The notes beneath the pieces were generated by a model. It was not told the DNA's origin and did not search any database. It saw nothing but the letters and a program-made list of their open reading frames with translations. A DNA stretch of 64,000 nt from Caenorhabditis remanei (Eukaryota; Nematoda; Chromadorea; Rhabditida; Rhabditidae): contig NC_071331.1 in NCBI RefSeq assembly GCF_010183535.1, positions 21,638,001 to 21,702,000 of the forward strand. The letters run 5' to 3'. A program made the position numbers and the translations under genes. Of this stretch, positions 19,279 to 29,921 are shown one piece after another; within the stretch, counting starts at the first letter, position 1, and every line of letters starts with the position of its first letter.

Positions 19279-20835
19279 ATGTATAAAAGTACGCGTGATA
19301 AGAAGAAAGTGTTTTTCCGGCAGTCACTCATATTCTATTCAATTTCTAATCATTCAAAAACTAATATTCAAAAAAGGACTGATATCAGAAGCGGGGAAAA
19401 ATTAATTGAAAAACTAGCATCACAAATTGTAAAAGTACTTATTTCGATTTCAGGTTCATTTGGTGCGTGTGTTCATTTTGAAAGAAACATCAGTGTACTA
19501 TACGCATATTCAACTGAAATTGATCAGGAGACATTTTGGGGAGGAGCTGACACGATAGCTTATTATGCTGCCTATTACAAAACTGCAAATGTTCGATTTG
19601 ATACTGAACAAGAAGAAGAGATTGAGTATCACACGGACCGCGAGTATGGCTCAGTTTTAGTGTTTAACATTCCCCTAGATATATTTCAGCAGTTTTAATG
19701 CATCTGTGAGAGCACACCCACCAAACTTAGCTCTTGGATATGGAGATACGACTACTGGAAGTAATTTATATAATATTTTGAAGGTTAGTTTTGTTATCTT
19801 CTTTCTCACTTTCATAGAATATTCCAGAAGTTTCTGAATAACAAGAAAGTTTCAATTTGTGGCACCTTAGTTTTCATAGCTGTGAAACGGTATCCAGATG
19901 AGGCTGATGTATCTGACATCATCTCCCAACTCCGAGCCAATCATGTGATGGTGCACATTGCTGTGGACGATGTTCCCTCCGGTGGCAGTAATCCCTCCAC
20001 CCTTTTCGAAATGTCCAGCAAAACAAACAGATATTGTGTCTTCGGCACCGGGAACGATCTCAGATTAGTAGGTTTTTCTTGCGATTAATGCCTCTTTGCG
20101 TATACGATTATACCTCTTTGGAATTCCATGAGAAAGTTTAAGCATACGAAACGTTTGAGAGCTCATAACTCGGCTCACAGAGACAATTAGCAGGTTTTGA
20201 CTGCAGAAATAGACTCCACATAGTTGAAAATACCTAAAACCCATTTATAGATAGTTTGAAAGCAGCCTCTCCAAAAACTTACCTTGTGGCATATATCTAA
20301 TTATATAATTTTCAGGGGTTCCTTCTAATGGTGCAATTACTTGAATCCCCTTTCCAAGTGTTCGCTCAAAATCTAGTAGTATCTGGATCGGGTAGAATCG
20401 AGTTACCGACAATCGAAGCTAATTTTCCACTTGATGATAGAAATTGGATGGTAGCTGTGATAACTTTTCAAGACCACAGTGAGTATACGCTATCTCAATC
20501 ATTCAGAACGCCACTTTACAGAACTGGACAATAATTTCGTTTCGATCAACTACACCATTGCAAGTGTATATGGTTCTTATGTTTTCAATTATCCAAATAT
20601 TTATTCCATGGATCCTTATGGTACTGGAATTACAGATTATCCCATGTTTGATGGGTTCAACTTTTACAAATGGATAATCGACTACCATTATAATACAGAT
20701 GCGCCACAAGTGATTGAATGCAGAATGTACAGTCGATAGTGAGTGGTTCTAAATTTTTTACTTTTTGCATAAAAGGGTTCTTTCAGCTATCACGACTTCC
20801 TTCCACTACCAGATTTCAGAATCGACGATTGTTGA
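19279..20835 (+). CDS. DUF7154/VWA-like protein
   Basis: The supported exons are about 19454-19643, 19690-19783, 19828-20067, 20316-20478, 20522-20738 and 20787-20835, all with GT/AG borders. Two introns are only 46 and 43 nt. The protein starts GSFGACVHFERNISVLYAYS, continues VSICGTLVFIAVKRYPDEAD, ANHVMVHIAVDDVPSGGSNP and VVSGSGRIELP, and ends DAPQVIECRMYSR then YYHDFLPLPDF. From memory this order matches a Caenorhabditis group annotated DUF7154, with a Rossmann/VWA-like N-terminal half and a beta-rich C-terminal half. The 5' end is uncertain: the frame stays open back to ATG 19279, but a splice acceptor at 19453 suggests an upstream exon I cannot place, so a signal peptide is not seen. The gene may therefore be 5'-incomplete. 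Confidence 0.6.
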
Positions 20836-21159
20836 AATTCCCCCAAAGAATATTTGTTCAATTCTTTTTTATTGTTTGTTTATAACATTCAATAACAATC
20901 TTTTTATTAAAAAATGAAGGCATCTTGACAAAAAATTGGGTATAATATTTGGAATTGCGTCATTCACCTAAACCTTTCTATCTCTGTTATCATTGCATAA
21001 TCTTTATTTATGTAAAACGTTTTCTGAGAATAATCTATACTTTCTGTCAGTGAACACACGTTCAGTTTTTAAAGGAGGACAGAAGTCATAGTTGAATTCC
21101 TAGGGAATCCGCGCCAAACTTCTTCGGTCATTTCACTGATCAAACTTTCTTGTTTTCAG
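20836..21159. other. 3' flank of DUF7154-like gene; no gene
   Basis: AT-rich sequence with possible polyadenylation sites. No coding or repeat feature is obvious. Confidence 0.5.
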
Positions 21160-21164
21160 ATATT

Positions 21165-21335
21165 CAGATTGAGCTCACCAAAACGCTTCAGAAAAGTACC
21201 CACAAGCCTGTATTCCGAGTAGTTTGGGTCTCGACACGATTTACGAAGACTACTGTAGTTTTCGTGGCGAGACCCAAATTCCTCCAAACCATGGTTTGTG
21301 GGTATTTTTCTGAGAGCTCTCGACGAGCTAAAATT
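21165..21335. repeat. Dispersed AGCTTTCAGAAAAGTA repeat copy
   Basis: GAGCTCACCAAAACGCTTCA, GTACCCACAAGCCTG and TTTGGGTCTCGACACGATTT are mirrored by GTAGTTTTCGTGGCGAGACC and TTGTGGGTATTTTTCTGAGA. Confidence 0.75.
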
Positions 21336-21537
21336 GAAAAAGATAGTTTCAAGCTAATTCGACTCTAGCTGGTAACATTCCGATATTGTTTTGTGCTTTC
21401 GTTGTAAGACCCAAAAATTGAAAACTTTCAAAATTTATCCAAACCTGGGCGTGTAGTTTTTTGCCGTGTGGTTTATCAGAATCTTGGTCTGAAAACTCTT
21501 GAATCACACAAATATATTTATTGCAAATCAGAAAAAG

Positions 21538-24500
21538 CAACCGACGAATACCATGAGCAACACTGAAAAGACACAAAATTTCGATGAGCCATTCGCGTTC
21601 TCCATTTCGAAACTCAAATAAAATCCGGTATTCGGTAAAGACTCTGTTCTGAAATCCACGTAGAGTGTGTCGCCATAGAATTGCTCCTGCGCCAGTGAGG
21701 AGGAATGATTATACCTGAAAAAATGTTAAATAGTTGGGGATTCTGGCGGAATCAAGTTTTTCACTCACGATTTAGAAAACGCTAGGGATCTATTCAGATA
21801 CCCAATAACTTTCAATGTTGCATTTCCACTAAAATCCACGTTTTGGATACTGTAGCTATATTTAATTCTTTGTAAATTCGGAGACGTGATCTCCGATCGA
21901 GAGCCTTGAGAGGTACTGTAACTTCCGTATTGATTGGAAGAAATAAATCCATGACGTGGAAGTGAATTCGTTTCTTCGAATACATTTGAAATATCAGACA
22001 TTGTGATATTAGCCACTCCTCCGGTGAGAACGTACGTTTTGATTGGTCCCAAGAATTGTTGGGGGAGGTTTAGACTGTTGTTCTTATCGGCTCTGGAAGT
22101 TGCTGTTACAGTAGAAGTTGGCATCGTACCAATTTTCATTTTAAAATTTTCGTACACATTTAACTATTATTTTTAAGGTACCACTCAGGGATTGACGGAA
22201 CGGAAATTGAAAATCATAAAAAACTTTTTCGTGATGATAAAAAGTGTAATTTGTGCGGAATCGGAACCCAAAAGGTCACCCTGTGCCAAAAATTAGAAAA
22301 TGTTCATGTTTTAGTGTATATTTATTGATTTTGACTAATTTTTTGGAAAATTTTCAAAATACCGAGTTTCCGTAATTTCCAAAAAGAAAAATTCCGAATA
22401 ATTTCCAAATTTTTTATTTCCGCACATCCTTGACCGAGTTGCATAGAAGTGATCCATCAACCACGAAACATAAGTCACTCGACACAGATGGAAACGAGTG
22501 TTACAGTAATATTTTGGCGGGAAAAATTGGAATTGCATTGAATTTGTCGAGTTTTAAGCGATTTCATCAATGAACTTCAAATGTTCGAAAAATATTACGG
22601 TAACACTCGTTTTAGCTGTGTAGAGCGACAACAAGAAAATAGGAATTTTGGTCACTGTAGTAAGATGGTCAGTGTAGTTTGTCACTATAATCGCTTGATC
22701 AGTGTGACGACCGAGTTGGCGGATCCTAGGCCACGAGTTAAAAAAAACAAATTTCACTGATAACTCACTGATAACTGGCAATCAGATTCGTCCCATTACT
22801 ACTCGTTATCCCTCCAATATATACATCCAGATTTCCCGTTCCACTGATACCAGTTATCACATTTGGCCATCTGCTAACTGGAGTGTATGTCTGAAAGACA
22901 ACTGGTCCCATCGACGCATCCATCATCTTCACAAATAGACATTGTTCGGACCAGTTGCACTCCATCCCTTGAAACTGCACAATATCCTTGGTATGTGAGT
23001 AGTCTTGAAGTAAAATGTCAATGTAGTCGAAGGAAAACGCTTCGAGTATCAAGACACTCATATAGTTTCCACTGGAAACATATTGAGTATTTCCTTTGGA
23101 TAACTGTGAAGCAGTGCCTAGACACGTTGCGTTCCAGGTGGGCCCGTCGAAGAATATGACTCCACGAAAGTATTGATTTTCGTCCCACCATTGAGGAGCC
23201 AATACTGTTGCAGACACTTTGGTCTCTCCTCTCACCACAGCTGGTTGTGCACCGTTTCTAACGATGAGAGTTGGTTGAGTATCAGATTGGGAGACATTCA
23301 AGAGAGCTGGCGGAGTGTTGCTGTCTGAAATAGGAAGTGGTGAGGTATCTAGGAAATATATGACTCACATGGCTGCCATAACATGGTGAAGCCAAACTGA
23401 ACGGTGTCAGTCCTGGTGGTTAGTTTGATTTTCCCACCATTTGCGATGAAGTAGAAACGTTCCTCGTCGGCGAACGAGACTCTGAAATTTGTTTTTACCA
23501 GATTTCTCTTCTGACGTCATTTTTGCGGTGCGATCCCACGGTTTTTTCAAAAAGAACAATTCGGGGATGTTTCCGAGTTCCGAATAATTTCCAAATTTTT
23601 TATTTCCGCAAATCCTTGACCGAGTTGCATAGAAGTGATCCATCAACCACGAAACATAAGTCACTCGACACAGATGGAAACGAGTGTTACAGTAATATTT
23701 TGGCGGGAAAAATGGGAATTGCATTGAATTTGTCGAGTTTTAAGCGATTTCGTCAATGAACTTCAAATGTTCGAAAAATATTACGGTAACACTCGTTTCA
23801 GCTGTGTCGAGCGACAACAAGAAAATAGGAATTTTGGTCATTGTATGGTCAGTGTAGTTTGTCACTGTAATTGGTTGGTCAGTGTAATGACTTAATTGGC
23901 GGATCCTAAGCCACGACTTTTTTTTATACTGGTTTCAATAGTATTGATTAATGGAAGGTTCAATACGGACGGTACTTTAACAATAAAAAATTATTGCTCA
24001 TTCATTAAAATTGGAAGTTTACGGACCGTGAATTTTTTTGTAATTCAAGCTCCGCCCTAAATTAGGACATATGACATTTTGTCTACCTCTCAGTCCTTTG
24101 CAACTGATCTGTGATAACCACATCGTAATCTTTACCAACATTGCAATTTGTACATGTGACAGAAAGCTGAATCTGTACAAACCAGCCTTGTGGGACATTG
24201 ATCTGCAACGTCGACATGGTTGCAGTTATGAAAACTGAAAACTCACTCCATATTCACAATCGAAATTATTCGGGAACATCGGCACCGTCGTCTTTGTGAA
24301 ATTACTTGGGTACCAAGTGAGAGCATTCCGGTTTTGTGGTGGATTGAATTGATTGATGCATGCTGAAAATATGGAAATCAAACCTGTCATCTGTCATGGG
24401 GCAAAGATCTAGAACACATGTTCGCCATGATGCACTCACCAACTGCCATTATTTCAAACACAAAACACCCCTCGTTCTCATCTCCCCTCTATCTTAGTTA

Positions 24501-25912
24501 GCTTCTACCAAGCGGTCGTGGCTGGTCGGCTCCCGCCGACTCTCCATTATACCGCCACAACAATAAAGGTTGATCAATCTATTCATGGACACTCACACTA
24601 CAGAACACAGTTCTCACGTTAAAGAAGGTTAAGAAAACGCCTTAAACCCGCGTTACACATCACTCGTTTCAAAATGAAAATTACGAGACGAAACATATAC
24701 CAAAATATAGATCTCAGCGAGTTCTATATTTCTGATATGATATGGGACCGGTTTAGGATTTGTTGTAGTACCGAGTGCCGATAATCGTAATGTAATGAAC
24801 CCCAAGCCGGTCCGTAGTCTTGGTATACAGAACCGTCCAGAAGGTTGTAAACTTTTGATCTTTCAACCGTAACTTTGTTCAAATAGGTCGGATTGATCGG
24901 AAACTTCGGGAAAATATTTCATGTAGAGTTTTTGTTAAATTTAATGAAAGTTCTGGGTAAAAATCACGTTTTACAAGTGTTTTGTAAAAAACCAGCCTAT
25001 CTGCCTCGCCTTCGGCGATTCAGTCGGCTGGCCTCTCCTCATTCACGTGGCCACCTTCTCTCAAACGTGCCCGCATGGCCGAGTGGTCTAAAGCGGCTGT
25101 CGCTGTTCAAAGCACGGCAGTTCGGTTTTGCCCGCTGGCTCAGTTTCTCTTCTCTTTCCAAAACCGTTGCGGACAGTGCCTCAGACAGACAGACAAACAC
25201 CACTTGTCTTTTATATTTTGTAAAAAATTTCGAAAATCACGAAAATTCGACCAACCTTTGACAGCCCAGTAGACATGGGTAATAAGTCAAGAGTAGTAGT
25301 CCAGTGGTCAAAAAAGGAGAATCAAGACTGTTTTTATCAAAAAAATGTCATAAACACTAATTATACACTCTTTTTTTGATACGCCGGTCATGGAAATAAA
25401 ATTATGCGATTTCTCGAATTTTCGATAATTTCGAAAATTTTACACATAATTTGTGAAACATGATTTTTTACCCTGAGCTTTTATTAAATACCAGCCTGTC
25501 TTCCCCGCCTTCGGCGGTTAAGCCGACTGGCCTCTTCTCATTTACGTGGCAAACCTTTTTCAAACGTGCCCGCATGGCCGAGTGGTCTAAAGCGGCGGTC
25601 GTGTCCAAAGCACGCTAGTTCGATTTTGCCCGCTGGCTTAGTTTCTCTTCTCTTTCCAAAACCGTTGCGGACAGTGCCTCAGACAAACAGACAACGCCCA
25701 ATTGTCTTTTATATATAAGAATGATAACAAAAACTCCACAAAAAATATTTTCCCTAAGTTTCAGATCGAAAAACCAAAGGTATACAACCTTCTGGACGGT
25801 ACTGTAGGACTCGTAATATTTATTTTTGAAAGGCGTATGTGCCATGACAATTATAGTTACCTGGAACCCCAATAACAGTTGGAATAACAATGAGCAGAAG
25901 TGAAACTCGCAT
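21538..25912 (-). CDS. Secreted CUB-like-domain protein
   Basis: Minus-strand exons are 25912-25861, 24362-24247, 24202-24087, 23481-23369, 23324-22769, about 22157-21770 and 21714-21538, roughly 500 residues. Exon 1 is a signal peptide (MRVSLLLIVIPTVIGVP). Exons 2-4 form the N-terminal domain (ACINQFNPPQ, DCEYG, INVPQGWFVQIQLSV, CTNCNVGKDYDVVITDQLQR, FGFTMLWQP), the pattern of the nematode CUB-like family (PF02408), which includes many pathogen- and stress-response genes. A second beta-rich domain follows. The C-terminus is hydrophobic (FCVFSVLLMVFVGCFF), suggesting a GPI signal or membrane anchor. All borders fit except the acceptor of the sixth exon, where I see no clean polypyrimidine-AG near 22157; a foldback repeat fills that intron. 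ATGGCAGTTG at 24454 could be an alternative first exon without signal peptide. Confidence 0.7.
22418..22735. repeat. GGTCAGTGTAG-type foldback in CUB-like gene intron
   Basis: It contains AGAAGTGATCCATCAACCAC, CAGATGGAAACGAGTGTTAC, AGTAATATTTTGGCGGGAAA, the mirrored AAAATATTACGGTAACACTC, and a tail of GGTCAGTGTAGTTTGTCACT and GGCGGATCCTAGGCCACGA. The copy at 23600-23915 is nearly identical. Confidence 0.8.
23600..23915. repeat. Second GGTCAGTGTAG-type foldback in the CUB-like gene
   Basis: It matches 22418-22735 almost base for base, including the flanking TTCCGAATAATTTCCAAATT. It is in the same orientation and in a different intron of the same gene, so it arose by local duplication or two related insertions. 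Confidence 0.8.
24991..25210 (+). repeat. tRNA-derived SINE-like repeat, copy 1
   Basis: It contains GCCCGCATGGCCGAGTGGTC with a perfect polymerase III A box (TGGCCGAGTGG, 25076-25086) and a weaker B box (GTTCGGTTTT, 25120-25129). The spacing and A box resemble a class II (Leu/Ser-type) tRNA, but the acceptor stem cannot pair, so it is not a functional tRNA. About 85 bp upstream (ACCAGCCTATCTGCCTCGCC) and 80 bp downstream (GTTGCGGACAGTGCCTCAGA) are shared with copy 2. Confidence 0.65.
25490..25716 (+). repeat. tRNA-derived SINE-like repeat, copy 2
   Basis: It is in the same orientation as copy 1, 499 bp further on. The A box TGGCCGAGTGG is at 25575-25585 and the B box GTTCGATTT at 25618-25626. 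Similarity to copy 1 runs from CCAGCCTGTC to TTGTCTTTTATAT with scattered differences. Confidence 0.65.
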
Positions 25913-25929
25913 TTTTTGCAAACTGTCAA

Positions 25930-26531
25930 ATGGGTTGATGTAACTGTAACCTTTATATATATTTACTTTGATAATAAAGAAAATGATAAGAGAATGACAC
26001 CTATTACGTAACAGAGAACGTTTTTTGTAACGATGAGATCAAATTACTGTAGTTTTGACTCATCAAAATGATGTCAGTTGAACTGTTTAACAAAATATAG
26101 TTGGACACTTTCGAAAATGATCAATTTTCGATCTTTCTTATCAATAAGGCATCTTACTTTCATTTCGAAACTCAGTTTTCAAGAGGATTAGAGAAAAGCG
26201 GAGGAAGTTTGGTCTTAAAGACGGATTACTGTAGTTTTTTGCCTATTTTTGTGATGAAATTGGGTTGTACAGTGTTGGGCGCATTGTTTATTCGAAAATT
26301 TGCATTATTTTTTTCACAAAAGTATTTGAAATTTTTCTTAAAAATAGTCAAAAATCCTACTTACGCTTAAGTTTTATCAATACTTGAAAACATAGACTAC
26401 TGTAGTGTTTTTAATTTTCATGGTGGGACTCTAATTGTTTTAAACTTTCGAAAGTTTTCAGGTTTTTTCTAAATTTTACTGAGGAAGTAAGCGTTTTTAA
26501 TATTCCAAAATTTCGGGAGGTTTCAGAAATG
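25930..26531. other. Upstream region of the CUB-like gene; no gene seen
   Basis: AT-rich. A 89-codon frame at 26101-26370 lacks recognisable features. ACTGTAG-containing repeat fragments occur at 26043, 26228 and 26400. The promoter of the CUB-like gene should lie at the left end. Confidence 0.5.
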
Positions 26532-26929
26532 TACAGGGTGGCTAATAAGTATACAACGCCACTAATTCTTGGATATTCGGCGGGAAAACGCTTGAATCAA
26601 CAAAAAAACATTATGAATGGTTGGAATGTTCAAAATAGATTTAGTATACAAAAATAATTCGAAGTTGGATACTTTGGCTTTGACACAGACCATCAGACGT
26701 GAGACGCCAAAATCGCCTCTGCGCCGCGTATCGGGCGTGATCTGGACTTATGATAAACATTTTATTATTGAACCTTTTTCCTACCGTCAAAAGCAGAAAG
26801 TTTTGTTATCAAAAGATGATAGTAGGTCCCCTTAACGTCACCAGGCCTATGACCACCTTTTTTCTCAAACTGTGTTGGCATAGGCCGCGGTGAAATCTTA
26901 CGGTAGAACTTCGTTAGTTTTCATTTTAA

Positions 26930-27300
26930 AAAATGCGAAAATCAACTCGGGGTCTTCCAAAACTTGGTTTTGAAGGATGTTTTGTTCCTCTGCACAGCTC
27001 AAAAATCTACTGGACGCTTTTTCATTTTTCAACAAGATTGGGCTACGCCCCACAGATCCAAATTAACAAAATTCATCATCTCTCTCATTTTCCTGGCTAC
27101 TGGAACAACGACTTTAGGCCTTTCTCGTCGGCGGATCTGAGTCCGATGGATTTCATCGTATGGGAATATTTGAAGAGCAAGTTCTCAGGAATCTCCTACA
27201 ACATGGCCGTTGTTCTCAAGACCGTCCTTCAGAAGATATGAGACGAAGTCGACGTCGACTACCTGCGGCGCACAGGCGATTTTGGCGTCTTACGTCTGAT
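26930..27300 (+). pseudogene. mariner-type transposase remnant
   Basis: A 102-codon frame to 27241 ends LSPMDFIVWEYLKSKFSGIS, then a stop. Similarity to transposase tails continues in the next frame (DEVDVDYLRRTGDFGVL) inside the terminal repeat. The segment before it (DFRPFSSADLSPMDF) fits the D-x-SPD-PxD-type motif of mariner/Tc enzymes. The first catalytic aspartate and the DNA-binding domain are absent. Confidence 0.75.
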
Positions 27301-27438
27301 GGTCTGTATCAAAGGCAAAGTATCCAACTTCGAATTATTTTTGTATACTAAATCTATTTTGAACATTCCAACTATTCATAACGTTTTTTTGTTGATTCAC
27401 GCGTTTTCCCGCCGAATATCCAAGAAAAAAAAATCCCC

Positions 27439-28147
27439 TGGTCCCCGAATCAGGTTCCTGTCCCACTCCAAACTAAAATGTAATTTATATTACTAAATTA
27501 TTCTAATTTAGTTTATATTTATTACGTATTTTACTTTCAGTTAATTATCTCCCTTCTTCCCTGTCCCTTTAACCCCATTTCAGGCGGAAGTAATATTCCT
27601 CAATTCAAATCGCCGCCAACAAGTCGTGTCTGCGTCTCTCCAGTCAAAGGCGCACACTATTTCCTCGTCGGGTCTCGCCGCGCCGCACACCTGCCAACGA
27701 CTGTGACCGTACTCGACCGACACCCCCACTTGGCCTAAAAGCCATTAATTAATTCAGTCTTGTTTTTAGTTTTGTTCTTTTAACAATTCTCTCTTTTGTT
27801 GTTTGTTTAGAAGTTGTACGTGAGCCTCGTCGGCGTCCCTCTGGACACCCCTAAGCTTTAACTAGCTAGGAATCCCCAGAGAGACTCCTCGAATACCTCG
27901 CTTACTTCTTTTCTCCCTTTTCATGTAATTTCCTAAAGGAAATAATCGATCAGGTTTTTAATGCAGTCCCTCGCGGGTCATGCTTTTCCCCTGAATAAAT
28001 CGGTTATTTAATACACGTGTTAACTGTACAGCGGGACACTTCCTTTTACCTCTGAACCACCTAAAACGGAAGTCTATTTTGGGCGCATGTTCCCACCCCA
28101 CTCGGCACATTACCGGCGGCCTTCTGGAGACAGAAGGGGTGGCCACA
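27439..28147 (+). repeat. 5' LTR of the 18.5-kb element
   Basis: 709 bp, starting TGGTCCCCG and ending GGCCACA. It contains AATAAA near 27996, a possible polyadenylation signal, and several CCTCG motifs. The four bases before it (CCCC) also precede the 3' LTR, so the true border could be up to five bases further left. Confidence 0.9.
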
Positions 28148-28149
28148 TT

Positions 28150-28164
28150 TGGTGCATCTAGACC
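28150..28164 (+). promoter_or_regulatory. Candidate primer-binding site of the 18.5-kb element
   Basis: TGGTGCATCTAGACC starts two bases after the 5' LTR. It begins with TGG, the complement of the CCA end of a tRNA. I cannot assign the tRNA. Confidence 0.4.
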
Positions 28165-28847
28165 AGGTTGTATCCGCTCGGGCGGAAAATTTCGAGATTA
28201 TCGATTTTTCCCCTCGACCGGACGAATCAGTCGGTTTGCCCATTTTTTGTCCGATAAAATCGATATTTTTCGATTTTAATGTACAGTTTTCACTTGTTTT
28301 CCCTCGGAAAATTAACGTGAACGGCGAAAAACTTCTTCGCAAACTTCATTTTCGGGTTTTTCGATGTTTTTCTCCCCGAAATTTTGCTTTCCCCTTTTGA
28401 ATTTGGCGCCAATTTAGGCCCCACCTTTAAATTTGGAAGCAAGTTCGCTCTAGTGCGAAGCGCTGCGCCGCGAAGCGGCTTTAGGCCTTCCCACTTTTTA
28501 CGCGAATTTCCGGGCGATTTTCATCGTTCTTTTCTCGTTTCTCCCTCGTGTTTCGTGATTTTTTCGCGAATTCCCGACGGAATTATTCGGGAAAGGCCTG
28601 AAATCGGTCAGATACTCGAGAAATTCGGCAAATTTCGCCAAGATTTCCGCCGATTGACTGGAAAAACTCTTTTCCCTCGAGAAAATCGAGATTTTTCGGT
28701 CTTTCCGCGCATTTCAACGCGAAATCGCCCAATTACCCTCGAATTCACCACGCCTCGTCATGGATTTCGACTCCTCGAGCTACTTCACCGCGGTCTTGCT
28801 GAAATTTTAGCTGGAATTCGATCGGAACCCCCTCGCGTCGATTTCAA
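28165..28847 (+). other. Leader of the 18.5-kb element before the tandem repeats; no gene accepted
   Basis: CpG-rich sequence with many TTCGCG/TTTTCG motifs. Several frames stay open at once because of composition. No protein motif is recognisable. Confidence 0.55.
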
Positions 28848-29760
28848 CGGATGGATCGTGCTCCCTTCACCTCGTTTGCTGCTGTTTCGCTCCACTTCCC
28901 TCGTTTCGACCCGGAATCCCTCATTTTTTCCGGATTTCGAGTGTTTCGAAACTTTTCGAAACATTTCGAAAATCCCGAAAAAATCGGACACCGGCGAGAA
29001 TCGATCAGAAGTTCAATGGATCGCTTGCTGTGGCTTTCTCGTGTTCGGATGCCTCGTTTGCTGATGTTTGGGTCAACTTCCCTCGTTTTTTTTCACCGGA
29101 ATTCCCACTTTTTCCGGATTTCGAAATATTTCGTAATATTTCGAAAATCCCGAACGGGTCGGAACACCGGTGGAATTCGATCAGAAGTCTCGCTGATGGT
29201 TTCGGATGGCTCCCTCGTGTTGCGAATGCTTCGTTTTCCTTCTGTGAGTCGATTTTTTGTGATATTTTCGCCAGACCCCGAACTCCCTCGCGTAACGGAC
29301 CCATTTTCGAATGTTTCCAATACCCGAACGAGTCGGGCGAGGCAAAAATTGTTCAAAAAATCCTCCGGATGGCTACGTCAAGCCTCGCACACATGGGAAG
29401 CCGTCATTTGGTGTTGGATATCTCCCTCGTGTTTCGCGTGCTTCAGTTTTTCGTCGTTTCGTCAACTTCCCTCGTTTTTCGCCGGCTTCTGAATTCCACC
29501 GCGATTTCGAAACGTTTTCGAACCTTTTCGAATATCCCGGGCGAATCAGAACAGGTGGAGAGCGATCAGAAGTCTCGTGGATGGATTCTTGTGCCTCGCT
29601 CACTTCGGATGTCGTCGTTTGGCTCTACTTCCTTCGTGTTTCTCACCGGTTCTGGAATTCCTCGCGTCTTCGGAGCATTTTCGAATGTTTCCGAAGCCCC
29701 GACCGAGCCAGAAATGGTAGAAATTGAGGAGAAGTATCGTGGATGGTCGTGTTTTGATGA
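28848..29760 (+). repeat. Six degenerate tandem repeats of about 160-210 bp
   Basis: Units anchored on ATGG begin near 28849, 29016, 29204, 29368, 29579 and 29741. Each carries CTTCCCTCGTTT- or CTCCCTCGTG-type motifs, then TTTCGAA-rich runs, a TCCCGA element and CGATCAGAAGT before the next anchor. Three frames are open across much of the array, so long frames here are compositional. Confidence 0.75.
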
Positions 29761-29852
29761 CGCTCGTGCTGGATTCTTGTGTTTTTTCTCTTGTATCGCT
29801 TCTTCCTTCGGGCAGAAGCAACTTGGCTTCTTTTTTGTTTGTTCTTTAGTGC

Positions 29853-29921
29853 CTCGTTGGCGAAAGACGCTCTCACTTCTTGCTGTGTTTTAACACGGGC
29901 TTGCCCGTTTGCGGAAGTGAT
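29853..29921 (+). repeat. Hairpin module, copy 1
   Basis: CCTCGTTGG, then AGACGCTCTCACTTCTTGCT, TAACACGGGCTTGCCCGTTT and GCGGAAGTGAT. The inner ACGGGC/GCCCGT stem has a two-base loop, and CACTTC pairs with GAAGTG outside it. A near-identical copy is at 32429-32498. Confidence 0.8.

Larger units (their letters stand above)
24835..25803. mobile_element. Foldback element carrying two tRNA-derived repeats
   Basis: The left end CCGTCCAGAAGGTTGTAAAC, with TGATCTTTCAACCG and AACTTCGGGAAAATATTT inside it, is mirrored by AAATATTTTCCCTAAGTTTC, AGATCGAAAAACCAAAGG and TATACAACCTTCTGGACGG ending near 25803. Between the ends lie two direct copies of a tRNA-like repeat. The element occupies intron 1 of the CUB-like gene. 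Confidence 0.65.

Noticed and set aside
22887..23159. 90-codon plus frame
   Set aside because: Antisense to the large fifth exon of the CUB-like gene.
24444..24454. ATGGCAGTTG as the start of the CUB-like gene
   Set aside because: It gives no signal peptide. The exon at 25912-25861 splices in phase to the same acceptor and supplies one, so I prefer that start and keep this as an alternative.
25069..25140. A functional tRNA gene
   Set aside because: A and B boxes are present, but the acceptor stem does not pair and the anticodon arm is not clear.
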